In this document: positions 54,586 to 62,931 of the stretch, piece by piece
How the letters are laid out: every line of letters starts with the position of its first letter
Position numbering within the stretch: position 1 is the stretch's first letter
Assembly (NCBI RefSeq): GCF_900116435.1
Contig: NZ_FPAZ01000008.1
Location: forward strand, 180,033-244,032
Direction of reading: 5' to 3'
Source: Pseudoalteromonas lipolytica
GTDB lineage: Bacteria > Pseudomonadota > Gammaproteobacteria > Enterobacterales > Alteromonadaceae
Length of the DNA stretch: 64,000 nucleotides
Made by a program: the position numbers and the translations under genes
The notes under the pieces: generated by a model
What the model was told of the DNA's origin: nothing
Database searches by the model: none
The model's input: only the letters and a program-made list of their open reading frames with translations

Positions 54586-56004
54586 ATGTTCAATTCTGCT
54601 GTCGGTGCTATTAATAATCTATTGTGGGGAGACGGCCAGCTCCTCATCTATATTCTTCTGTTTGCTGGTATTTGGTTTTCAGTACGGCTAAAAGCCATTC
54701 AGCTTCTTAAATTTCGCCATATGTTCAGTTTATTAAAAACTAGCAGCAGCACAGATAAAAATTCTATCAGTTCGTTTCAAGCATTGTGCACCGGGTTATC
54801 TGCGCGAGTAGGGACAGGTAATTTAGCCGGTGTTGCGGTAGCAATATCGTTAGGCGGTAGTGGTGCTATCTTTTGGATGTGGGTTATCGCGATACTGGGA
54901 ATGGCAACAGGTTTTGCAGAAAGTGTTTTAGGTCAAGTATATAAAGTAAGAGACGCTAATGGCGACTTTAGAGGCGGGCCTGCTTATTACATTGAACAAG
55001 GCCTTGCGAGTCGGTGGCTTGCCGTGTGTTTTGCTTTTTGTTTATTCCTTGGTTATGGCTTCACATTTAGTGCGATGCAAACTAATACCATAACAGATGC
55101 TCTGAACTACGCTTTTGAAATCCCCACACTGTATTCAGGGATTGTGATCACACTTTTAGCGGGAAGCATTATTTTGGGTGGCTTTAAAGCAATCGCCCGA
55201 TTTGCAGAGCGTGTGGTGCCCGCAATGGGCATTTTATTTGTACTGGCTGCAGTGACTATTACCCTATTAAATCTAGGCAAGGTACCTGAAATGATTGAGG
55301 ATATCTTACTTTCTGCATTTGGCTTACAAGAAGCGGGCGCTGGGGCCATGGGCGCCGCAATTAAAAATGGTATACAACGAGGACTGTATTCAAACGAAGC
55401 CGGTGCAGGCAGTGTGCCTCATGCCGCAGGTTGTGCATCGCCAATACCTAACCATCCTGTAACGCAAGGTTATATTCAAATGCTTGGTGTGTTTTTCGAC
55501 ACAATTGTGCTGTGTAGTTGCACAGCGGTGATCATACTACTCGCTGATATTGATATAACTGGCGAAATGGAAGGCATCCGCCTAACGCAATCTGCGATGA
55601 CAGCACATATGGCTGCTGGTGGAATTTATTTTGTAGCTGCGGCCATTTGCTTGTTTGCATTTACCTCAGTTGTTGCAAATTACGCCTACGCAGAAAGCAA
55701 TCTTCATTTATTTAAACTAGACAATAAATTTGGGCGAACAGTGTATACCGGGCTTTACTTATCGATGATGATTTGGGGAGCCTCAGCGACACTTAAACAA
55801 GTATGGGATTTAGCCGACATCGCTTTAGGGTTGATGACAGTGGTAAATGTTATCGCTATCATACGGTTAACACCCACTATATTGGCAGTGACCAAAGATT
55901 ACAACACGCAACGTGCCGAAGGAAAAGACCCCGTATTTAACGCCGAACATGTTAAAGTACAAGGACACACTGAGCCGGGTATTTGGCGTCAAAAACAAAA
56001 ATGA
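54586..56004 (+). CDS. Alanine/glycine:cation symporter (AGCS family)
   Basis: The 472-residue polytopic symporter has the family motifs FQALCTGLSARVGTGNLAGVAVAI, GGPAYYIEQGL and GLYSNEAGAGSVPHAAG. It imports alanine, glycine or similar with Na+ or H+. Flanked by two patatin genes; the downstream one starts 15 bp after its stop. Confidence 0.93.
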   Translation: MFNSAVGAINNLLWGDGQLLIYILLFAGIWFSVRLKAIQLLKFRHMFSLLKTSSSTDKNSISSFQALCTGLSARVGTGNLAGVAVAISLGGSGAIFWMWVIAILGMATGFAESVLGQVYKVRDANGDFRGGPAYYIEQGLASRWLAVCFAFCLFLGYGFTFSAMQTNTITDALNYAFEIPTLYSGIVITLLAGSIILGGFKAIARFAERVVPAMGILFVLAAVTITLLNLGKVPEMIEDILLSAFGLQEAGAGAMGAAIKNGIQRGLYSNEAGAGSVPHAAGCASPIPNHPVTQGYIQMLGVFFDTIVLCSCTAVIILLADIDITGEMEGIRLTQSAMTAHMAAGGIYFVAAAICLFAFTSVVANYAYAESNLHLFKLDNKFGRTVYTGLYLSMMIWGASATLKQVWDLADIALGLMTVVNVIAIIRLTPTILAVTKDYNTQRAEGKDPVFNAEHVKVQGHTEPGIWRQKQK

Positions 56005-56019
56005 TGAGAAAAGCAGTAC

Positions 56020-57066
56020 ATGATTGATATTTACGCAGGGCCAACCGCTGCAAAAACAATACGAGAGCAGGGACTCTCTGCAGATCTTTTTAGTACATTT
56101 TTAGGTGCGAGTGGTGGGCCTAAATGGTTTACTTTGTTCGGTCTAGATAAGTACTTATTCGGCGAGTTTTTTAAACAGCGAACACAGCCTTTAAATTTAG
56201 TAGGTTCAAGTGCTGGCGCTTTTCGTGCGGCCTGTTTTGCGCAAAATGATCCTGTGGCTGCAATATCACGCTTAGCTAAATCGTACTCCGAAACACGCTA
56301 TTCCTCTAACAAAGCAAAGCCAACTGAAATAACAGAAAAAGCACGATTGCTTCTGAACTATGTATTTGCTGAAAACGGTATTGAAGAAATTATTAATAAC
56401 CCTGTTTTTAAGGCGCATTTTATTGTTGCTAAATCAAATGGTTTTACGGCTTCAGAAAACAAAGTTATGCAGCTAATGGGATTATCAAAAAGTTACCTAT
56501 TTAACAGAGTAAATAGACGGTTGTTGAGCAAACAATATGAACGTTTCGTGTTTCAACCTGCGAATAGTAATCTGTCCTTTAGTGACAATAATACCTTTAA
56601 TACTCAAACAGTTGAGCTTACAGAAGCTAATCTAGCCGATGCTTTACTTGCATCAGGCTCAATTCCGTTAGTAATGCAAGGCATTAAAAATATACCAGGC
56701 ACACCGCAAGGTATGTACCGAGATGGCGGTATTATTGATTACCATTTTGATTTAACAATTCACAATGAAGGGTTAATACTTTATCCGCACTTTAATAATA
56801 AGCCAAAAGCAGGGTGGTTTGATAAAAACCTAAGCAGGGGGATCACACCGCGTAATTACGATAATGTGGTGATGGTTACACCTTCAGCAAAGTTTATAGC
56901 GTCATTACCCTACAATAAAATACCAGACAGAACAGACTTCACAGTACTTGATGCCGACACACGTATAAAGTATTGGCAACATGTTCTTAGCGAAACCGAA
57001 CGATTAGCAGAGGCATTTCATCTGCTATGTAATAATAACGATTTTAAAATAAACATAATTACTTAA
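56020..57066 (+). CDS. Second patatin-like protein
   Basis: The 348-residue protein has glycine loop GASGGPKWF, nucleophile elbow [12 protein letters not shown] and [10 protein letters not shown] with the candidate catalytic aspartate. It is clearly different in sequence from the patatin at 53525. ASGGP in place of the GGG-x-RG loop is a divergent form. Probably co-transcribed with the symporter (15-bp gap); 3' end overlaps the chemoreceptor gene by 8 bases. Confidence 0.8.
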   Translation: MIDIYAGPTAAKTIREQGLSADLFSTFLGASGGPKWFTLFGLDKYLFGEFFKQRTQPLNLVGSSAGAFRAACFAQNDPVAAISRLAKSYSETRYSSNKAKPTEITEKARLLLNYVFAENGIEEIINNPVFKAHFIVAKSNGFTASENKVMQLMGLSKSYLFNRVNRRLLSKQYERFVFQPANSNLSFSDNNTFNTQTVELTEANLADALLASGSIPLVMQGIKNIPGTPQGMYRDGGIIDYHFDLTIHNEGLILYPHFNNKPKAGWFDKNLSRGITPRNYDNVVMVTPSAKFIASLPYNKIPDRTDFTVLDADTRIKYWQHVLSETERLAEAFHLLCNNNDFKINIIT

Positions 57067-58618
57067 ATTGATTAATGAGTGCGGTTTGCTCCGTTACTTT
57101 CGATAATAATCCTTCGCACAATTGCTGGGCAGAATGACCAAGCGAAGTGCATTCATGCGCAAAATCTTGTGCTGCTGATATATTGGCAGCAATTGCTTGA
57201 CTGGCTGCTAATTGGTCACTAATTGCTTGTGAAATAATACTATTAAGTTCGCTTAACTTAACCGATTGTGCGTTGATATGTTGTAAACTTTCGCCGCTTT
57301 TATGGGCAAGACTCACGCTTTCTGAAGACAACTTGAGGCCATCAGACATCGCATTTTGTGCTTCTTTAGATGCCCCAGTGAGACGATTTAAAACAGTATT
57401 AATTTCTTCGGTTGATTGCTGAGTCCGTGAGGCGAGGGCGCGTACTTCACCCGCAACGACAGCAAAACCTCTGCCTTGTTCACCAGCACGTGCTGATTCA
57501 ATCGCGGCGTTTAATGCTAATAGATTCGTTTGTTCTGCTATGGCATTTATTTCCGATAAAATGGAGACAATATGCTTATTACCCTCCACTAAATTCACAA
57601 CTTGCTCGCTGGCTGAGTGAAGTTTTTTGTCCAGCTCGTTTATTGAATTAATCGTTTGTTGTACAGCTTGTGACCCTTGCTCTGTTGATTTCATCGCCGT
57701 TTCGGCTGCTTGGCTTGTGTCTGTTGTACTCGATGATAAATCGTTTATCGACGCTGACATCTGCTCCGTCGCAATAACAATTTGTGACACTTCGTCAGCT
57801 TGTTTACTTAATAGTTCAGTAACATGGTGTCCAGTTTCAGCGCACTGTATTGCATTATTATTCACTCCCATTGTTACGTCATTAACACGCCCGACAATCG
57901 CTTTAAGTTTTGCTTGTTGCATTTCAAATGCTAAATTCAAATAGCCAATGTCATCATTTGTTCCTGAGTATAAGTAAGCCATAAAAGGATTATTGTATAT
58001 GTCTTTTGCTTTACTAATTAGCTGTATGTAGCGCCTACGCCAAAAGAACATCAGACTATTTATAGTCGCTAAAACGATGAGTAATACCGTATTCAATATT
58101 TCAAAGCCATTGCTCAAAACAGAGGCAAAAGCCGTAACAAAACACGCGGCTAAAAGGATGCTAATAAATAAAGTTACATCATACTTTTTTGATAACGCGC
58201 GAGATTTTTGTCCATCATTGATTTTTTTATATTCACTGCTGGCACGTGCTACAACATCATCATTTGGTTTAGTACGTACTGACTGATATTCAATTGTTCG
58301 ATTATTTTCATCCCTGATAGGAGTCGCAAACGCATTAACCCAATAATAATCACCATTTTTACAGCGATTTTTAACCGGTCCCATCCAAGATTGGCCATTT
58401 TGTAAATGTTTCCACAGGTCAGCAAAAGCAAGTTTTGGCATATCAGGGTGGCGAACAAGATTGTGTGGCTTGCCTTTCATTTCATCTAAATCATAACCGG
58501 CGATTTTGCAGAAATCTTTATTCGCATAAGTGATATGACTTTTAAGATCGGTTGTCGAAAGGAGAATATCTGATTCAGAAAATTTCACTTCGTTGTTAGT
58601 TATTTTTGCTTTTATCAC
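57059..58618 (-). CDS. Aer-like PAS-domain methyl-accepting chemotaxis protein
   Basis: The product of about 519 residues has an N-terminal PAS domain (about 10-110; [27 protein letters not shown] is Aer-like), two close membrane segments (about 145-190) and a cytoplasmic signalling domain. Its tip has [32 protein letters not shown]. It probably senses redox or energy state through FAD. Start is uncertain: GTG at 58618 has GGAT upstream; TTG at 58633 is the alternative. Confidence 0.88.
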   Translation of the reverse strand: MIKAKITNNEVKFSESDILLSTTDLKSHITYANKDFCKIAGYDLDEMKGKPHNLVRHPDMPKLAFADLWKHLQNGQSWMGPVKNRCKNGDYYWVNAFATPIRDENNRTIEYQSVRTKPNDDVVARASSEYKKINDGQKSRALSKKYDVTLFISILLAACFVTAFASVLSNGFEILNTVLLIVLATINSLMFFWRRRYIQLISKAKDIYNNPFMAYLYSGTNDDIGYLNLAFEMQQAKLKAIVGRVNDVTMGVNNNAIQCAETGHHVTELLSKQADEVSQIVIATEQMSASINDLSSSTTDTSQAAETAMKSTEQGSQAVQQTINSINELDKKLHSASEQVVNLVEGNKHIVSILSEINAIAEQTNLLALNAAIESARAGEQGRGFAVVAGEVRALASRTQQSTEEINTVLNRLTGASKEAQNAMSDGLKLSSESVSLAHKSGESLQHINAQSVKLSELNSIISQAISDQLAASQAIAANISAAQDFAHECTSLGHSAQQLCEGLLSKVTEQTALINQFK

Positions 58619-58860
58619 GTAGAAATCATCCAAGTGTGTCGTTAGCTATCAATAAAATTCATCAATTTATCGGTTGAAGTTTAAACATTATTTATAAAAA
58701 AGATGTTAACCAGTACCCATAAAATGACTGTTGTCTTAGATCAATTTAGCGCTAAGTCAGTGAAAAATAACTAGGAAAATTCTGTTTTTGTATTTTGAAG
58801 GTAAATACTTTTTAATTATTTAAGGGACTAAAAAAGAGAACTCACTATAAGAAAAAAGAA

Positions 58861-58892
58861 CACTCTAAATAAATTATCTTGAATTTAGAGTG
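58861..58892 (-). terminator. Stem-loop in gene-free stretch
   Basis: The 331-bp gap 58619-58949 has no gene. It holds this perfect 10-bp stem (CACTCTAAAT/ATTTAGAGTG) and the hairpin at 58918-58940. On the minus strand a T-rich stretch follows. Confidence 0.6.
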
Positions 58893-58917
58893 TATTGGGA
58901 TAGTTTATTTTATAATG

Positions 58918-58940
58918 CTAAGCATGTGCGCCATGCTTAG
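58918..58940 (-). terminator. Terminator-like hairpin after Excalibur gene
   Basis: CTAAGCATG, TGCGC loop, CATGCTTAG: perfect 9-bp stem 10 bases beyond the stop of the 58950 gene. Confidence 0.65.
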
Positions 58941-58949
58941 ATTTTATAT

Positions 58950-59264
58950 TTAGGGGCGGAGTCTTGTGTCGTTTTCACATGGATCACCATCATAGTCTCC
59001 ATCCATGTCTGTATTAGGGCAGTTTTTAATAAAAAAAAGTGCTTCTTCAAGCGAGGTCATCTCACTACAGTATTGCCTGCCATCACAGACAAATTTGCTC
59101 TCATCTGTTAAATAGGGTCCGTTACGTTTACGAGTATACTTTGTCCGAATGGGGTCAATGACTTCGCTCTGTAATGTGTCTATTGGCGAAATGCCGCCAT
59201 AATTTTTTGCATAATATTCCCAACCAAACAATCCAATAATGATTAGTAGCAATAATTTTCTCAC
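58950..59264 (-). CDS. Excalibur-domain small exported protein
   Basis: The 104-residue protein has one N-terminal hydrophobic anchor (about 3-17) and a C-terminal Excalibur calcium-binding-like domain with FVCDGRQYCSEMTSLEEALFF and the DMDGDYDGDPCE loop plus paired cysteines. The start is GTG at 59264, with AGGAAG 5 bases upstream, not the longer frame to 59327. It lies next to the prophage; whether it is cargo is unknown. Confidence 0.8.
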   Translation of the reverse strand: MRKLLLLIIIGLFGWEYYAKNYGGISPIDTLQSEVIDPIRTKYTRKRNGPYLTDESKFVCDGRQYCSEMTSLEEALFFIKNCPNTDMDGDYDGDPCENDTRLRP

Positions 59265-59482
59265 GTGACTTCCTTTTAGTATTGTCATAAAAATGAGTGT
59301 ATTTATAGTCAGCGAAAGCTTTCGCACACCTAACTAAAATGGCTTACTATGATAGGGAGGTTATACAATAATTTTAAGTGATATTCGGATTTGAGAAAGA
59401 AATCTGAAATTTCGCAGAAGCTAGTGTATTAAAATATAGTAATTATAAATATCCCATAAATTACGGTACGTAACAATGAAGA

Positions 59483-59504
59483 AAAGGGCGAAAAGCCCTT
59501 TTTT
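59483..59504. terminator. Terminator at left end of prophage-like region
   Basis: AAAGGGC, loop GAAAA, GCCCTTT followed by a T-run. It ends 15 bases before the DUF5677 stop and may act for both strands. Confidence 0.8.
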
Positions 59505-59518
59505 ATTAACACGTTAAG

Positions 59519-60589
59519 TTAGTTGTCATTGTTGACAGTTTGTCTGCTATTTAAACTTCTTTTAATTTCCTTAAAGTGATACAACAACATGGCTAGAAAA
59601 ATTTTATTATCTTCTGTGGAAATATAATTTAATAAATTTGATGTAATTTGAAACATCGATGTAGCAAGTCCTTCGATTGGAATTGTAGCGCCTAATGTAC
59701 TTCTTCCAACACATAATTGTTGAAAAGATGAACTAGAAGATGAAAGGTTGAAATTTAAGCTTTGAGAACTAGCGTGGATATTCTGACTTGCGATTTTAGA
59801 GTAGGGTGCGTAATGATCTAAAGATAAAGCCTTTTCAATATCAGCAAATGTAACTTTACCATTTTTATTTTTTGGTTCTACAAAACCTTCTAACCAACCG
59901 TAATCAAATCGATACTTCTTTCCATATTTAGTTAATAAAGAATCATATAGTGATTCCAAGTATTGAGTTTCTTCGTCATCGACAACTAAGTATTCATATT
60001 TATCAGGGTATTGTTCTTTAGCTTCCCTAGACTTTGTTAGACTGTTAAATTTATCTACAACATGATGATGATAAAACCTTTCAGCACAATCAGGGCCAAA
60101 TGTGTAAATACTTATAAAGATAACCAATATATCATATAGACTGCGCCATCTAGAAAGGGCAGCATCTGGATATCCGTTTTTAATTAAGCATAAAATTTCA
60201 TTTGAAACTAAAGAAGCTCTAGCGTGGAGCTTAATTAAAACATCAAACATTACATCGTCATTTTCACATGCTACTTCCCTAAATTTTTCATTATTTTCTG
60301 AACCGACCCAAATAGAAAAAGAAATGAAACGTTCAAGCTTTTCAATTATAGAACCCCATTCTTTATTGTGGAATTTGAAAAATTCATCATCAGATTCAGA
60401 ATTAAATTTTAGTGCAGAATCATCTACAAAGAAAAATGATAGTTGAGGCAATATTTCTTGAAATGAATCTTGGACATAATTTTGAAAATCCTCCTCAGTA
60501 AATTGTTGATAAGCATTCATTCCATTAGCCAACTCATATTCATGTAAACCATATAGTGCCTGACTTAGAATATTTTTTATGTTTTTCAT
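59519..60589 (-). CDS. DUF5677-like protein, probable prophage cargo
   Basis: The 356-residue protein is rich in Lys, Asn and Ser and AT-rich in coding, visibly unlike the chromosomal neighbours. A central helical segment ARASLVSNEILCLIKNGYPDAALSRWRSLYD resembles DUF5677, a family of unknown function often found in variable and phage regions. No nuclease or membrane motif is visible. ATG with AGGGAAA upstream, 14 bp after the regulator. Possible anti-phage cargo; inference from location only. Confidence 0.6.
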   Translation of the reverse strand: MKNIKNILSQALYGLHEYELANGMNAYQQFTEEDFQNYVQDSFQEILPQLSFFFVDDSALKFNSESDDEFFKFHNKEWGSIIEKLERFISFSIWVGSENNEKFREVACENDDVMFDVLIKLHARASLVSNEILCLIKNGYPDAALSRWRSLYDILVIFISIYTFGPDCAERFYHHHVVDKFNSLTKSREAKEQYPDKYEYLVVDDEETQYLESLYDSLLTKYGKKYRFDYGWLEGFVEPKNKNGKVTFADIEKALSLDHYAPYSKIASQNIHASSQSLNFNLSSSSSSFQQLCVGRSTLGATIPIEGLATSMFQITSNLLNYISTEDNKIFLAMLLYHFKEIKRSLNSRQTVNNDN

Positions 60590-60603
60590 GAATTTCCCTG
60601 TAG

Positions 60604-61017
60604 TTATTTGCTTGCGGTTTTTGTTGAGATATCGCCTATTATTTCAAGTAGTTGATTTTGAAGTTCAAAAAGATACTTATCTTGAGTTACATTTTGACTT
60701 TTCAACTTACGATACATGCTTTCGTGTTCTTTAGCTGACCATTTATAGCGATGAACAAATTGTACATCAGATGGTTTAACTTTGCCCCAAGGTGTAGTCA
60801 TTACATTGTTATGATATGAAATACTGCATTCTGCCCACGGGCCAGTGTCTGGCAGGTAGCCGCGATACATTATCCAAATAAGTTTTTCGACTGGTTTACT
60901 GGCTTTATTGGCTTTTACATATCTCCTTACTTGACGTTCACTTACTCCGAGTTCTTTAGCTCCTTTTGCGTAGTCATATCCGAATAGCGTAACGAACTGC
61001 AATTTAAAGTTGCTCAT
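60604..61017 (-). CDS. Phage helix-turn-helix protein (DUF3653-like)
   Basis: The 137-residue protein has an N-terminal helix-turn-helix (FGYDYAKGAKELGVSERQVRRYVK) and a central W-A-E...MTTPWGKVKPSDVQFVH element recalling the DUF3653 phage family. A charged C-terminal helix follows. It is probably the regulator of the filamentous phage. ATG with AGGAG 8 bases upstream. Follows a hairpin-rich segment after zot. Confidence 0.65.
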   Translation of the reverse strand: MSNFKLQFVTLFGYDYAKGAKELGVSERQVRRYVKANKASKPVEKLIWIMYRGYLPDTGPWAECSISYHNNVMTTPWGKVKPSDVQFVHRYKWSAKEHESMYRKLKSQNVTQDKYLFELQNQLLEIIGDISTKTASK

Positions 61018-61079
61018 TGTGATTTACTCCTTTTTGTTAAAATCACAATGCACACTCGGTTTCGGTGTAAGTGGTTTCG

Positions 61080-61107
61080 CTCCCCCCCTATTAGTATATG
61101 GGGGGAG
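61080..61107. repeat. G/C hairpin in phage non-coding segment
   Basis: CTCCCCCC (61080-61087) pairs with GGGGGGAG (61100-61107), 12-base loop. The 342-bp stretch 61018-61359 lacks a convincing gene and contains this and two more stem structures, as in inovirus intergenic regions. Confidence 0.75.
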
Positions 61108-61298
61108 GGTGTTTCCCTCGGCTGCTGTGCCGTCCTTAACTCAGCTTGGTTTATCAGAAGGCAATCAACTTTTTTCAAAGACAGACTAGGGCAGTGAGTG
61201 CGATTAGTTTTCTCACTGAATTGATACCCGACCATAATAAATTGTACATAAAATGGAAACGGTTTTTCGATGAAATGTAGGTTTTCTGGAATGTTAAT

Positions 61299-61371
61299 CA
61301 TGGCTTCGCCATGCCGCCAAGCCCAAGTCAGCCGCGGCAAGCGCTGGCGTGACTTTGGGCTAATTGGCGGC
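61299..61371. repeat. Compound palindrome at 3' end of zot
   Basis: CATGGC-TTC-GCCATG (61299-61313) adjoins a large imperfect stem: GCCGCCAA+GCCCAAGTCA (61313-61330) against TGACTTTGGGC (61350-61360) and TTGGCGGC (61364-61371), with GC-rich sequence in the loop. It includes the zot stop. Candidate phage packaging signal, origin or terminator. Confidence 0.65.
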
Positions 61372-62571
61372 TATAAGGTCTTGTTCTATAGGTGTTGAAT
61401 TAATTGGTTTTGCTGCTGAAAATGAATCGACACGATAGGGTAAGCAGTGAATTGTATATTCACTATCCATATACGTTAACTTTGCAGTACAGGCCGAAAC
61501 AACATTAACAACAGCATCTATCGAACTTGGGTAAAATGGATTTCCGTCTTTTTCAAAGCAGTATGTTGAGTTTTGTTTGGTGGAAATAACGGAACACGTT
61601 ATATAAACACCATTGAGAATTTCAGGTAATTCGTGTTGCACATTAGTGCGTTCTTTTGGTGTACTGCTACTGGCCGTTGAAGTTGATTCGGAGGAATCAT
61701 CTCCAAATGGATAAAACAAATAAGTGATATAACCAACTAAGCAAAATAACGCGGCTTTATGCCATGTTTTTAATATAGGGTCTTTAGCTTTTGTCTTTTT
61801 GTTTTCTTCAATAACTTCGTTTACACGGTCTTTGACTAAGTACCATTTTTTAAGTTGCTCGGTTGGCACCATTGAATACATTGCACGCATATCAATTAAG
61901 CGGCCATCTTTAGCGGTCATGACATCGGGCAAAAATTTCTGTGCGGTGTTATACCAGGCATGAGTCCAATCTTTAATATAAAACTGATAACCATGAGCTT
62001 TGCGTGATTTAGATTTACCATCATAGAACCGAGCTACTGAGAATTTCGGTATATGAAGAACTGAAAATACACGTTGAACAACGGAATTAATAAAACCAAA
62101 ACCAAAATAATTAACCCCCGATTTTACTGATACAAGTTGGTCAATTGTTGTGTCTCTTAGTTGTTTATCAACACCTTCAAAGTCTTGGCCGATTAGCACC
62201 AAATCCCAACCATATTTACCCATTTGAACAAACCAAGAAACAATGGCTAGGCGGTCTTTATCTTTGAAAGAACGTGAGTTCAAATGTGTTAATAATTCAT
62301 CGATAACCACTAAACCATTTTTAGATTCATCGTAATTTCTATCATCTTGCTCCAGTTCTGGGTAGCCGATACCAAGCGCATGTAAATCTTCACTGCGAGG
62401 GTGGTCAGGTAATCTAATTACATGTGGATTTTGAACGGGCATTTTATCTAAGAACAAATCAAGGTTCGTAGCAACTTTACGACCACGTTTAAGATAATCA
62501 TTGATTAGATCAACTGCGTATTTCGTTTTACCAGAGCGTTTAACGCCTTCTATAAATTTACCTGATGCCAT
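61360..62571 (-). CDS. Zot-domain phage assembly ATPase (pI-like)
   Basis: The 403-residue inovirus morphogenesis protein has a P-loop GVKRSGKT (9-16), Walker B VVIDE (88-92) and a single membrane helix near 271-289, followed by a periplasmic tail with cysteines. This N-in/C-out layout is that of pI/Zot. It would extrude phage through the envelope. ATG starts 1 base after the minor coat gene stop. Confidence 0.93.
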   Translation of the reverse strand: MASGKFIEGVKRSGKTKYAVDLINDYLKRGRKVATNLDLFLDKMPVQNPHVIRLPDHPRSEDLHALGIGYPELEQDDRNYDESKNGLVVIDELLTHLNSRSFKDKDRLAIVSWFVQMGKYGWDLVLIGQDFEGVDKQLRDTTIDQLVSVKSGVNYFGFGFINSVVQRVFSVLHIPKFSVARFYDGKSKSRKAHGYQFYIKDWTHAWYNTAQKFLPDVMTAKDGRLIDMRAMYSMVPTEQLKKWYLVKDRVNEVIEENKKTKAKDPILKTWHKAALFCLVGYITYLFYPFGDDSSESTSTASSSTPKERTNVQHELPEILNGVYITCSVISTKQNSTYCFEKDGNPFYPSSIDAVVNVVSACTAKLTYMDSEYTIHCLPYRVDSFSAAKPINSTPIEQDLIAAN

Positions 62572-62572
62572 T

Positions 62573-62923
62573 TTATTGAGCCTTCATTTTTGTTCGTAAT
62601 ACACCAAAAGCAAAATAAAGAGTCATTTGTGCAACCTTAGTACCGACGACTATTGATGCACATGTAATGGCGTTATTAGGGACTAAAGATAAACCCGCTT
62701 GTGAAAATGAATTTGTGGGTAGTGATGATAAAAGTATCGCAAACTGGGAGTTGGCAGAGTTAATAAAAACCAACATAGCAGCAGAATAGGCCGCTAAAAA
62801 TATACCTGCTATTATCGTTCTTGCTGTATAACGACGAATTAAGAATTTAATTAATTCAGATAAACCAGTTGCTATACCCGTTAAAATTGCAGGTATAGCA
62901 AGGATTGCTAAAGGACCAGCCAT
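62573..62923 (-). CDS. Inovirus minor coat protein, pVI-like
   Basis: The 116-residue protein is strongly hydrophobic, with three membrane segments (about 5-25, 35-55 and 87-108). Size and position between the adsorption gene and zot match pVI-like proteins of the DUF5455/DUF2523 type. Tightly spaced with both neighbours. Confidence 0.75.
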   Translation of the reverse strand: MAGPLAILAIPAILTGIATGLSELIKFLIRRYTARTIIAGIFLAAYSAAMLVFINSANSQFAILLSSLPTNSFSQAGLSLVPNNAITCASIVVGTKVAQMTLYFAFGVLRTKMKAQ

Positions 62924-62931
62924 AGTTGCAC

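Noticed and set aside
58925..58950. TGTGCGCC as part of a dif-like phage attachment site
   Set aside because: Only the first few bases resemble a XerC arm and no XerD arm follows; it is better explained as a hairpin loop.
61014..61340. 108-residue minus-strand frame between zot and the regulator
   Set aside because: It runs through all three hairpin structures, has no domain or signal, and has no convincing ribosome site; treated as phage non-coding DNA.
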